Source: Haloglomus salinum
GTDB taxonomy: Archaea; Halobacteriota; Halobacteria; Halobacteriales; Haloarculaceae
Direction of reading: 5' to 3'
DNA length: 64,000 nt
NCBI RefSeq assembly: GCF_024298825.1
Contig: NZ_CP101153.1
Location: 4,030,001 to 4,094,000, forward strand
Shown here: positions 56,688-64,000 of the stretch, piece by piece
Position numbering within the stretch: the stretch's first letter is position 1
Layout of the letters: the number at the start of each line of letters is the position of its first letter
Made by a program: the position numbers and the translations under genes
Notes under the pieces: model-generated
What the model was told of the DNA's origin: nothing
Seen by the model: the letters and a program-made list of their open reading frames with translations, nothing else
The model's database searches: none

Positions 56688-58958
56688 CTACTCGGCGGGG
56701 AACTCGACGCCGTGTATCTCGAAGGCGGCGCCACCCTCGTCGGCCTCCGAGACAGAGATATCCCAGCCGTGCGCCGAGACGAGCTGGTCGACGACGACCA
56801 TCCCGAACCCCGTCCCCTCCTCGTGGGTCGTGTACCCCGGTTCGAATATCTGGTCACGCTCGTCGGGTGGGATACCGGGGCCGTCGTCCGCGACGTAGAA
56901 GCCCTCGTCGTCCGGGAGCGTCCCGAGGTGTACGGTCACGTCCGAATCACCGTGGACGACGGCGTTGCGGAGGAGGTTGTCGAAGACCTGCCTGAGGCGG
57001 GAGGCGTCGGCAGCGACCATCGCGGACTCCTCCACCTGGAGGGAGGCCCCGTTCGTGTCGATACCGGTCCAGACGTCGGTCGCGAGCCGGCGCAGGTCCA
57101 CGTGGTCGGTCCGGTCGACCTGCCCGCCCGACCGTGCGAGTTCGAGCAGGTCGGTGATTATCTCGCGGATTCGCTCGTGTGCAGTCTCGACCCGCTCGAA
57201 CTCCGCCGGGTCGCCGGACTCCCTGGCGAGGTCCAGCCAGCCCATGGCGGAGGTGAGGGGGTTCCGCAGGTCGTGGGCGACGAGTTCGGCGAACCGGTCG
57301 AGGCGCTCGTTGCGCTCGGCCAGTTCCTCCTCCCGGGCCCGGAGCGACTGCTCGGCCCGCGCCCGGTCGAGTGCCGTCCGGGTGTTGGCCGCGAGAACCT
57401 GCATCAGTTCGACGTCCTGTGCCGAGAACGCCCCCGGTTCCGGCGAGCCGACGATGACCACCCCGTTCGTCCCGAGCGGGAAGATGGCCTCGCTATCGAT
57501 GGGGGAATCAGGGTCGTAGACGTTCGCCGCCTTGCTGACCCGGCCGTGAACCTGTGGCTCGCCGGTCTCGTAGACCTCCCAGGCGAGTGACTCCCCGGCC
57601 GGGAGTACCGGAACCGTGTCGAAGAGTTCCCCCGCTCCCCGACTCGTCGCCACCGCGACGAGTTCCTCCCCCTCCTCCAGGAAGACCCCGCTCACGGGGT
57701 GGTCGAGGAGGTCGTCGAACGCGGCGCAGCTGCGCTGGGCGATGGCCTCGGGGTCGGATTCGGCCATCAGGTCGCGCGTGACCTCGTGCAGGGTCTGGAG
57801 CTGGACCTCGTACTCCCGGCGGTCGGAGATGTCGCGGATGACGCCGACGGTCCCCTCGAAGCCCTCGTCGGTGGTGCCCTCGTCGTCGGCCAGTGCGGTG
57901 AACCGCGTCTCGGTGGGGACCGTACTCGCGTCGCCCCGCACGAGGTCGAACTCGATGGCAGTGGTCGTCGCGGTGTTGCGGCGTATCTCCGCACGAGCCT
58001 CGACCACGCGGTCGACCGCGTCCCTCTCGAGGAGGGTGGAGAAGTGCATCCCGACCAGCGCCGCACGGTCGTACCCGGTCAGGTCGCACATCGCGTCGTT
58101 GACGTAGGTGAACTCACCGTCGGCGTCGGTGGCGTAGAGGCCGTCCCGGACCGTCTCGGCCAGTGTCTCGTACTGCTCGAGGTCCTGCCGCCGCTCCTTC
58201 TGGTCGGTGATGTCACGGAGGACGGCGAGGACGACATCGTCGTCGTGGAGGGTGGCCCGCTTGAGCGACACCTGCAGCCATCGGTAGGTGCCGTCCTTCC
58301 GTTCGATGGGCCACTCGAAGCGGTCACCGTCTCCCTCCAGCGCGGCCGTCATCTTCTGTTCTACCTGCGTCGAGTCCCGCTCCGGGTGGGAGGCGGTGAT
58401 GTCCATCACGTCCACCTCCCGGAGTTCCTCGACACGGTAGCCCAGCAGGTCGACCGCCTTCGGGTTCGCGTCTCGTATCGCGAACGTCGCGGCGTCGTGG
58501 ACGATGATGGCGTCCTCGACCTCCTCGAAGATGACGCGGTAGTCGTCGAGCGCAGCCGTCCGGCTGGCGTGGTCACGGTGTCGTCTGGCCGTCCCGATAC
58601 CCGCGAGCGTCCCACCGAGCGTCCCCGCGGTCAGCGAGGTGAGGACGGCGAACTGCGGCGCGACCGCGCCGACGGTGAACTCGAGCCCACGGAACCAGAG
58701 GTTCATGACGAGGAACACGCCGAACCCGCCCGCGGTCCAGGCAGCCACCCGTCCGGCTTCAGTCCCCGGGAGGTCCGTCGTCGCGTAACGGAAGTACCCG
58801 ACGGCGAGGAGGACGACACCCAGCAGGAGCGCCAGGCCCGCCTGGAGTGCGGCGGTGGAACTCCCGGCAGCGACGACGAACCACAGCGTAATCGCGATCG
58901 AGGCGGCAGCCAGCAGACAGGGGAACCAGCGCGAGAGGGACGCGGCTGTCCGGACCAT
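56688..58958 (-). CDS. Membrane PAS/GAF sensor histidine kinase
   Basis: A 756-residue kinase with four predicted membrane helices in the first 125 residues, then PAS1 (about 130-250, VHDAATFAIRDANPKAVDLL), PAS2 (about 255-380, TDADGEFTYVNDAMCDLTGY), a GAF-like domain (about 385-530), HisKA (LVAHDLRNPLTSAMGW) and HATPase (FDNLLRNAVVHG, DDGPGIP, GTGFGMVVVDQL). PAS-type signals (redox, light or ligand) would be relayed by His phosphorylation. ATG 58958 (MVRTAAS) is chosen over a TTG at 58985, giving a short basic start before the first helix. Confidence 0.93.
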   Translation of the reverse strand: MVRTAASLSRWFPCLLAAASIAITLWFVVAAGSSTAALQAGLALLLGVVLLAVGYFRYATTDLPGTEAGRVAAWTAGGFGVFLVMNLWFRGLEFTVGAVAPQFAVLTSLTAGTLGGTLAGIGTARRHRDHASRTAALDDYRVIFEEVEDAIIVHDAATFAIRDANPKAVDLLGYRVEELREVDVMDITASHPERDSTQVEQKMTAALEGDGDRFEWPIERKDGTYRWLQVSLKRATLHDDDVVLAVLRDITDQKERRQDLEQYETLAETVRDGLYATDADGEFTYVNDAMCDLTGYDRAALVGMHFSTLLERDAVDRVVEARAEIRRNTATTTAIEFDLVRGDASTVPTETRFTALADDEGTTDEGFEGTVGVIRDISDRREYEVQLQTLHEVTRDLMAESDPEAIAQRSCAAFDDLLDHPVSGVFLEEGEELVAVATSRGAGELFDTVPVLPAGESLAWEVYETGEPQVHGRVSKAANVYDPDSPIDSEAIFPLGTNGVVIVGSPEPGAFSAQDVELMQVLAANTRTALDRARAEQSLRAREEELAERNERLDRFAELVAHDLRNPLTSAMGWLDLARESGDPAEFERVETAHERIREIITDLLELARSGGQVDRTDHVDLRRLATDVWTGIDTNGASLQVEESAMVAADASRLRQVFDNLLRNAVVHGDSDVTVHLGTLPDDEGFYVADDGPGIPPDERDQIFEPGYTTHEEGTGFGMVVVDQLVSAHGWDISVSEADEGGAAFEIHGVEFPAE

Positions 58959-59027
58959 AGATTGAGTTGTGGCTCCACCGTTCAATTTCTTTCCACCATC
59001 GGCTGGATAATCCGAGCCGTGGCGCGA

Positions 59028-59936
59028 CTACTCCACGGCCTCGTCGGGGACGCCGGGCGTCACGCGTGGCGACCGGATGTCGTGTTCGGCGAATGCGGCG
59101 AGCGCACGGTCGGTCACGTCCGTCTCGAAGGCGAACTCGTTGCGGAGGTCGTCGACGTAGGCCTTCCCGGTCACGGTGCGGTAGTGGAGGTCGTCGGTGA
59201 CCCGGACCGTCACCGGGTGGTCCTCGGTGACGTAGACGTACTGGGAGGTCTCCATCGCCTCGCGGACGATACGGCGCGCGACCCGGACGTCGGCAGCAGG
59301 GTCCAGATAGAACTCGACGGTGACGAGCATCTCCGCGGCGCCGTCGTTCGCGTTGGCGATGGATTCGTTGAAGAAGAGGTAGTTCGGGACCGTGATGGCG
59401 GTGTCGTCCGGCGTGACGAGCGTGGTCGAGCGGAGGCCGATGTCGGTGACCTCGCCGTAGTGCTCACCGACGGCGATCTTGTCGCCGATGCGGTAGGGTC
59501 GCTCCGCGACCAGGACGATTCCACCGAACAGGTCCGCCATGAGGTCCTTCAGGCCGAGGCCGAGCGCGGCACCGAGCAGGCCCGAGAAGGCCACGAGCTG
59601 GGTGCTACTGAAATCGAACACGCCGCGGAAGACGAGCCAGGCCGCCCCGGCGTAGACACCCACCTTGACGACGGGGATGAGCAGCGTCACGCGGAAGCGC
59701 TGGGTCGTCAGCCGGTCGGCCAACCCGTTCAGGAGCGCGCTCGCGGCCCGGGCCACCACGTACGCCAGAACCAGGATTGCCAGCGCGTTGAGGACCGTCT
59801 GGAGAGTGACGGGACTGACCTCGCTCACCTCCGAGCCGCTCAGCCCGCCCGTCTGCGCGACCGCGAGTGGGTGGCCGGTGGTCAGTGCGACCGCCAGCGC
59901 GTGGCCAGCCGACGACACGGAGGGACCGGTCACCAC
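59028..59936 (-). CDS. MscS-family mechanosensitive channel
   Basis: A 302-residue small-conductance mechanosensitive channel. Three membrane helices lie at about 45-68, 85-105 and 113-135, with FSGLLGAALGLGLKDLMADL forming the pore-lining helix. The beta-domain follows with LVAERPYRIGDKI, GEVTDIGLRSTTLVTPDDT and VPNYLFFNESIAN, all diagnostic of MscS. The start is GTG at 59936, overlapping the stop of the upstream NTPase-like gene by 7 bases, so the two are translationally coupled. The cell would use it to release solutes after hypo-osmotic shock. Confidence 0.93.
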   Translation of the reverse strand: MVTGPSVSSAGHALAVALTTGHPLAVAQTGGLSGSEVSEVSPVTLQTVLNALAILVLAYVVARAASALLNGLADRLTTQRFRVTLLIPVVKVGVYAGAAWLVFRGVFDFSSTQLVAFSGLLGAALGLGLKDLMADLFGGIVLVAERPYRIGDKIAVGEHYGEVTDIGLRSTTLVTPDDTAITVPNYLFFNESIANANDGAAEMLVTVEFYLDPAADVRVARRIVREAMETSQYVYVTEDHPVTVRVTDDLHYRTVTGKAYVDDLRNEFAFETDVTDRALAAFAEHDIRSPRVTPGVPDEAVE

Positions 59937-60964
59937 AGCAACCGCCTCCCCCGGAGGTACTCGGCAGCCGGGTGCAGCGCCGTCGGTTCGACCCAGGCGA
60001 CGTCGTCGGACAGCGCGACGAGGTCGCGGTCGGCCAGGTACGTGAGCGACCGCCTGACCTGGACCTCGGGCAGTGCCGCGGCCAGCACCTCCCGGTCGAC
60101 GGCGCCGTTGGTCAGCACGAGCAGCAGGACGAACCCAGCGTCGTCGTCGAGGTCGAGACTCCGGTCCAGTGCCTCGACCGAGGCCGGGCTGATGGTGCCG
60201 TCCTCGACGCTGCGCGCCCAGAGCGCCGCCGCCACGCCCGGGTTCCCCTCGGAGAGCCGTGTCAGCCGCTCGAAGACGACCGCCTCCACCTCGCCCACGT
60301 CGTCCTCCGCCCGGGCCGTGAGGTAGGAGAGGTTCAGCGTCGGGACGGTCACCTCCACGCCGACCGACCGCGTGAGCGAGACGGTCCGGGGCTCGAAGTC
60401 GAGGGTCTTCACGCGGCCGAAGGCTTTCGTCGATTCGAATCTCGGCAGGTCCGGGCCGTACATCGCGTAGATGAGGTCCCGGACCCCGCCCGCGTCGAGG
60501 GGCGGCAGCCGGACGACGATGGGGAACGCCGCGTCGACGTCACGGGTCGCCCGGAGGTAGTCCCAGGCGTAGCTGTTCCAGGCGGTGACGAACATCGCGT
60601 CGCTGTCGGTCACGCGGTCGATGAACCGCTCCAGCGGGTCGAAGCCGCCGACCCGCCGGGTGTAGAGGTAGTGACAGCCGTCGACGACGACCGCCTCGCT
60701 GTCGGGTTCCGGGGCCTCGCCCGGGTCGACAACGAGGCCGTCGAACGACCGGCGCTCGGCGGCCGCACCCAGGTACTCCTCGGCGTAGGCCAGCAGTCCC
60801 GCGCGGCCGGCGAACGGCTCGGCGACCACCGCCACGTTCGAGCGCTCTCCCTCCAGATGCCCGCCGACGGCCTCCTCGAGCGCGTCGAACTGCGCGCCCA
60901 GGCCGGCCTCCCGAAGCGCCGCCACCGGGAGGTCCGGCACCGCGTCCTCCACCACTTCCCTCAT
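59930..60964 (-). CDS. Unidentified NTPase-like protein coupled to MscS channel
   Basis: A 344-residue soluble protein. No family was recognised with certainty. A weak Walker-A-like stretch (AEPFAGRAGLL, about 48-58, no GK[ST]) and an SEAVVVDGCHYLY strand that could be Walker B are followed by RLPPLDAGGVRDLIYAMYG, as in AAA/STAND sensor regions. The C-terminal about 110 residues look like two winged-helix repeats (VDREVLAAALPEV, VRRSLTYLADRDLVAL). It reads as a degenerate STAND or AAA-type regulator. Its stop overlaps the channel gene, so it probably acts with it. Confidence 0.72.
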   Translation of the reverse strand: MREVVEDAVPDLPVAALREAGLGAQFDALEEAVGGHLEGERSNVAVVAEPFAGRAGLLAYAEEYLGAAAERRSFDGLVVDPGEAPEPDSEAVVVDGCHYLYTRRVGGFDPLERFIDRVTDSDAMFVTAWNSYAWDYLRATRDVDAAFPIVVRLPPLDAGGVRDLIYAMYGPDLPRFESTKAFGRVKTLDFEPRTVSLTRSVGVEVTVPTLNLSYLTARAEDDVGEVEAVVFERLTRLSEGNPGVAAALWARSVEDGTISPASVEALDRSLDLDDDAGFVLLLVLTNGAVDREVLAAALPEVQVRRSLTYLADRDLVALSDDVAWVEPTALHPAAEYLRGRRLLW

Positions 60965-61113
60965 GGCTGCCCATCCCCGTCAGTGCGTGCCACCCCAGCG
61001 TGCATACCGTTCCGAGGGCCCCGCGTCGACTTCGGTGTTTCCCCGAGTGCCCGGAGCGGGAGCGTGGCCGCCCCACCGCCACGCCTTTGCCGCCGACGCG
61101 CCCGAGTCGGCGT

Positions 61114-61884
61114 ATGCAGGTGACGTTCCTCGGAACCGGGAGCGCGATGCCGACCGGCGAGCGGATGCAGACCGGACTGCTCGTCGAGGGCGAGGCGGGC
61201 CCGCTACTCGTCGACTGTGGCAGCGGCGCGCTCCACTCGCTGGCCGCCACCGAAACGGGCTACGAGGGCGTCGACACCGTCCTCCTGACCCACCACCACC
61301 TCGACCACGTCGCGGACCTCCTGCCGCTGATGAAGGCGCGCTGGCTGGCGGGCGCCGAGTCGCTCCGGGTCGTCGGACCGCCAGGGACCGGCGAGCTGGT
61401 CGAGGGACTGCTGGAGGTCCACGACTACATGCAGGACCGCCTCGACCTCCGACTGCGGGAGGTGACCCCCGACGAGGCCCCGTTCGACCTCGCGGGCTTC
61501 TCGGTGGACGCCATGGAAACCGTCCACTCGATGTACTGTCACGCCTACCGGTTCACGCCCGCAGACGCGGCCGCGGGCGACGACGCACCCGTCTTCACCT
61601 TCTCGGGGGACTCCGAGGAAACCGACCGCCTCGCGCGCTTCGCGGACGGCTCGGACGTGTTCGTTCACGACTGCTCGTTCCCCGACGAGGTCGACGTGGA
61701 CAACCACCCCACGCCGAGCGCACTCGGGCAGGTCCTGGCGGGCCACGACTACGGCACGGTCTACCTGACCCATCTCTACCCGCACACGGTCGGGACGGAG
61801 TCCGAGATGCTCGATTCACTGGAGCAGCACTACGACGGTGAGGTGCGGTTCGCGGAGGACGGGCTGACGGTCGAGGTGGAGTGA
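61114..61884 (+). CDS. MBL-fold (RNase Z-like) metallo-hydrolase
   Basis: A 256-residue metallo-beta-lactamase-fold enzyme. Metal motif THHHLDHVAD (HxHxDH) near residue 58, a later His in METVHSM, TFSGDSEETD with the bridging Asp, HDCSF and LTHLYPH. Overall layout matches ribonuclease Z-like or general MBL hydrolases; the tRNA-processing exosite of true RNase Z was not recognised. ATG 61114 (MQVTFLGTGSAMPT) is the canonical MBL start; earlier in-frame codons lie in Arg/Pro-rich non-coding-like sequence. Confidence 0.9.
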   Translation: MQVTFLGTGSAMPTGERMQTGLLVEGEAGPLLVDCGSGALHSLAATETGYEGVDTVLLTHHHLDHVADLLPLMKARWLAGAESLRVVGPPGTGELVEGLLEVHDYMQDRLDLRLREVTPDEAPFDLAGFSVDAMETVHSMYCHAYRFTPADAAAGDDAPVFTFSGDSEETDRLARFADGSDVFVHDCSFPDEVDVDNHPTPSALGQVLAGHDYGTVYLTHLYPHTVGTESEMLDSLEQHYDGEVRFAEDGLTVEVE

Positions 61885-61938
61885 GATGACCCGAGGACCT
61901 GGAAGCATGGAACCGTCCGCCACCTGCACGGCCGGCAG

Positions 61939-62358
61939 ATGAGCGAGGGGCTCGTGGCGCGTGCCTCGCCGGTGCTGGTCGCGCAGACGCTCGCGTTCCT
62001 CGCGGTCGTCATCGGGCTCCCCGTGGCGTTCTCGCTCGGGGGGCGACTCCGCTATCTGGCTCTCGCTGCGGTCGGGACGCTCCTGCTCGTGGGGTTCATC
62101 CTGCTGGGACTCCAGCAGGCCCATCGGTCCGGGACGCTCGTCCAGCACGCCACGTTCCTCGTGGTCTGGCTTGTCGGCGCCGCCGTCGCGGATGGGCTGG
62201 CGAAACGGGCGGCCGAGTGGTTGCCGGAGCCCCTCCCGTTCCTGCTCGGGGTCGGTATCGGACTGGGGGCGCTCTGGTTCGGCGCACGCCTCGCCTACGA
62301 CGACGGCTCCGTGCGCGGGCTGCTCGCACGTTCAGAGACCGACGCTGACAGGGACTGA
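61939..62358 (+). CDS. Small membrane protein
   Basis: A 139-residue protein with about four hydrophobic helices (about 8-28, 36-55, 65-84 and 96-115) and an acidic C-terminal tail. No family recognised. It follows the MBL gene by 54 bp on the same strand. Confidence 0.75.
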   Translation: MSEGLVARASPVLVAQTLAFLAVVIGLPVAFSLGGRLRYLALAAVGTLLLVGFILLGLQQAHRSGTLVQHATFLVVWLVGAAVADGLAKRAAEWLPEPLPFLLGVGIGLGALWFGARLAYDDGSVRGLLARSETDADRD

Positions 62359-62361
62359 GTC

Positions 62362-63429
62362 TCAGTCGATGCGGTAGCGCAACAGCGCCGCCACACCGCC
62401 GAGGTTCTTCAGCTGCTGGCCAGGGTCGAACTCGTTGGAGAACACCGTCACCTGGCCGCCCTTCTGCTCGACCGTCTCGACGAGGTCGTTGGCGTTCACA
62501 TCCCAGTCGCCCTCGCCGGCACGTTCGGCGCGCAGGCGCTCGTCGAGGATGAGCAGCTCGTCGATGGCACCGAACTCGGCGGCCTCCATCACGCCCTCGA
62601 TGCCGTACGCGGCCTCGTGGCCCTGCGCGATGCGCTCCATCAGCTCGTCGATGTACTCGGCCTCCTCCGCGATGCGCGTCTCGGCCTGCACCTCGTCGAC
62701 GGCACCGCGCTTGAGCACCTCGTGGACGCCGCGGTCCCCGACGCCGGCGGTGTCGACGGTCGTGATGAGCTTCGCGACATCCGGCGCCTCCTCCTCGATG
62801 TACTCCAGTGCGTCCTGTTTGGTGAAGCCGGGGCCAGCGAGGATGATGGCGTCGACGTCCATCCGCGCGAGCACGTCGGTCAGCTCGGCGAACAGCTGGG
62901 TCCGGGGCTGGGCGTACTCGCCCTTGCCCGTGGTGGCGGTGATGGCGGCGCGCTCCTCGACGCCGTACTGGGCGACGGTGTGGACGTAGGCCTCGCCCTC
63001 CTCGACGGTAGCGATGGCGACGTCGGGGTTCTCGGCGGCCTCGACGGCCTCCTGGAGGCGTTCGAGCTGGTCTGTCTTCCACCACTTGGTGATCTCGATC
63101 TCCGTGCGCTCCTCGACGTTGAGGGTGTGGTGGAGCCCGAGCTGGTCCTCGCGCGAGCAGTCGACGATCTCGCCCCCGATGCGGAGCCGGTTGGCGAACT
63201 TCGCGAACTCCGTGGTCTCGACCTCGATGGTGACGTACATGTGCTCGCGCTCGCCACCGGTGTCGCGCATCTGGTCGTCGTTGCGCTGGATGCGGCGGGT
63301 CGTGTCACCGCCGACCTCGTCACCGGGTTCGATGATGTAGGTCAGGTGCCACAGGTCGTCCAGACTCTCGGGGACCACCTCTATCTTCTCTCGCCCCTCG
63401 CCGACAGCGTGGCGGTCCTGGATTCGCAT
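62362..63429 (-). CDS. pelA: mRNA surveillance protein Pelota
   Basis: A 355-residue Pelota/Dom34 protein that rescues stalled ribosomes together with aEF1A/ABCE1. Three eRF1-like domains are seen: N-domain ([29 protein letters not shown], mRNA-side), M-domain, and C-domain ending [13 protein letters not shown]. There is no GGQ motif, as expected for Pelota rather than release factor aRF1. ATG 63429 is the normal archaeal start. It converges with the small membrane protein, whose stop is 3 bases away. Confidence 0.95.
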   Translation of the reverse strand: MRIQDRHAVGEGREKIEVVPESLDDLWHLTYIIEPGDEVGGDTTRRIQRNDDQMRDTGGEREHMYVTIEVETTEFAKFANRLRIGGEIVDCSREDQLGLHHTLNVEERTEIEITKWWKTDQLERLQEAVEAAENPDVAIATVEEGEAYVHTVAQYGVEERAAITATTGKGEYAQPRTQLFAELTDVLARMDVDAIILAGPGFTKQDALEYIEEEAPDVAKLITTVDTAGVGDRGVHEVLKRGAVDEVQAETRIAEEAEYIDELMERIAQGHEAAYGIEGVMEAAEFGAIDELLILDERLRAERAGEGDWDVNANDLVETVEQKGGQVTVFSNEFDPGQQLKNLGGVAALLRYRID

Positions 63430-63493
63430 ATCCGGACTCGGCGGGCCGGGCGCAAAGACCCTGCCGTTCCCGCCCGCCGGGGCGGCGCCAGCC

Positions 63494-63499
63494 TTTATC
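63494..63499 (+). promoter_or_regulatory. TATA box of the acyltransferase-like gene
   Basis: TTTATC in GCCTTTATCAG, about 31 bp upstream of ATG 63528, suitable for a leaderless transcript. Confidence 0.5.
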
Positions 63500-63527
63500 A
63501 GCCGGCTGGCCGCAGTCGGACACGACG

Positions 63528-64000
63528 ATGCGCGAGACCCTGCCGTTCACCCTCATCGAGGAGATGACACACCACCTCGAGCGGCGGTTCCAGCCGCTCA
63601 ACATGCAGGGCGAAATCGCGTCCTCGGCCACGGTCGACATCGACGAACTGCGGGCGGCCACCAGCACCGCGATGGAACTCCACCCTATGTCGCGGGCCCG
63701 ACGCCGCCCGTCGCGCCCCACCGACAGCCGGTACTGGTGGGAGATTCCGACCGAGCCGGGCCGGGTCCCCATCTACGAGGTCGACAGCGAGGAGTACGAC
63801 CTCCGGACGGTCCGGAACCGCCTCTACGGCCACCAGTTCGACCTGACCCAGGAACCGCCCTTCGGGATGGTCGTCTACCGCGGTGGCGGGGTCGACGGTG
63901 GGGACCGTATCCTCCAGTCGACCAGCCACGTGGTCGCCGACGGCGTGGGTGTACTCCGGTTCAGTCACGCCACCTGGACGGCCTACCGGGGCGAGGAGCC
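63528..64000 (+). CDS. Condensation/acyltransferase-fold protein, 3' end cut by window edge
   Basis: The first 157 residues of a protein starting [21 protein letters not shown] helix typical of condensation-domain or wax-ester-synthase/PapA-like acyltransferases, then [11 protein letters not shown] and, near residue 137, [15 protein letters not shown], which fits the HHxxxDG active-site motif of that superfamily except that the first His is Ser. Such enzymes transfer acyl groups or form amide or ester bonds. The reading frame is open at the edge. An atypical enzyme or a non-catalytic relative is possible given the missing first His. Confidence 0.72.
   Translation, partial: MRETLPFTLIEEMTHHLERRFQPLNMQGEIASSATVDIDELRAATSTAMELHPMSRARRRPSRPTDSRYWWEIPTEPGRVPIYEVDSEEYDLRTVRNRLYGHQFDLTQEPPFGMVVYRGGGVDGGDRILQSTSHVVADGVGVLRFSHATWTAYRGEE

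Noticed and set aside
1-64000. CRISPR array, insertion sequences, rRNA genes
   Set aside because: No repeat-spacer pattern, no transposase motifs and no rRNA-like sequence were found by eye in the window.

Overview
The window is a high-GC piece of a haloarchaeal (class Halobacteria) chromosome. The evidence is the very acidic predicted proteins (rich in Asp and Glu), many secreted proteins with twin-arginine signals followed by a lipobox (Tat lipoproteins), archaeal marker genes (Pelota, TmcA-type RNA acetyltransferase, ArfC-type riboflavin reductase, ThyX), TATA-like boxes about 27 bp upstream of start codons, and GGAGGTGA Shine-Dalgarno sites only at downstream operon genes. No rRNA, convincing tRNA, insertion sequence or CRISPR array was seen. 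Both edges cut a gene.

Layout. 1-3 kb: lipid metabolism (acyl-CoA dehydrogenase cut by the left edge, SCP2-like protein, short-chain dehydrogenase) around an intergenic block full of hairpins. 3-9 kb: a HAD hydrolase, then a Tat-exported beta-propeller plus membrane protein, divergent from a three-gene ABC-2 exporter, then an HD phosphohydrolase. 9.5-20 kb: a three-module FAD/Fe-S oxidoreductase, small membrane and lipoprotein genes, thyX with a frameshifted LAGLIDADG endonuclease relic beside it, and two large paralogous lipoproteins with pilin-like beta-modules. 19-28 kb: housekeeping enzymes (creatininase family, dual-specificity phosphatase, prephenate dehydrogenase overlapping an Rsm22-type methyltransferase, SurE, S15-type hydrolase, PAC2 protein). 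28-31 kb: surface lipoproteins and a membrane-anchored winged-helix regulator. 31.3-35 kb: a tight four-gene cluster ending in a trimeric-fibre-like protein (YadA-head-type repeats, a peptidase S74-like chaperone and a coiled coil) behind two Tat lipoproteins. This is the most unusual locus here. 35-48 kb: acyl-CoA ligase, small membrane proteins, AhpD-like protein, a low-GC transglutaminase-like gene, tmcA divergent from an orphan nucleotidyltransferase, arfC, a winged-helix/GNAT fusion and an AidB-like acyl-CoA dehydrogenase. 48.5-55 kb: two tandem Tat-exported penicillin-acylase-family Ntn-hydrolases. 55-64 kb: two PAS histidine kinases around a DJ-1/PfpI protein, an MscS channel overlapping an NTPase-like gene, an MBL hydrolase, pelA, and an acyltransferase-like gene cut by the right edge.

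Themes. Fatty-acid or acyl-CoA turnover recurs (two acyl-CoA dehydrogenases, acyl-CoA ligase, SDR, SCP2 protein). A large share of the genes are cell-surface lipoproteins or exported enzymes. The rest is mostly conserved haloarchaeal housekeeping. Functional names rest on motifs read by eye and recall of protein families; no database search was run.
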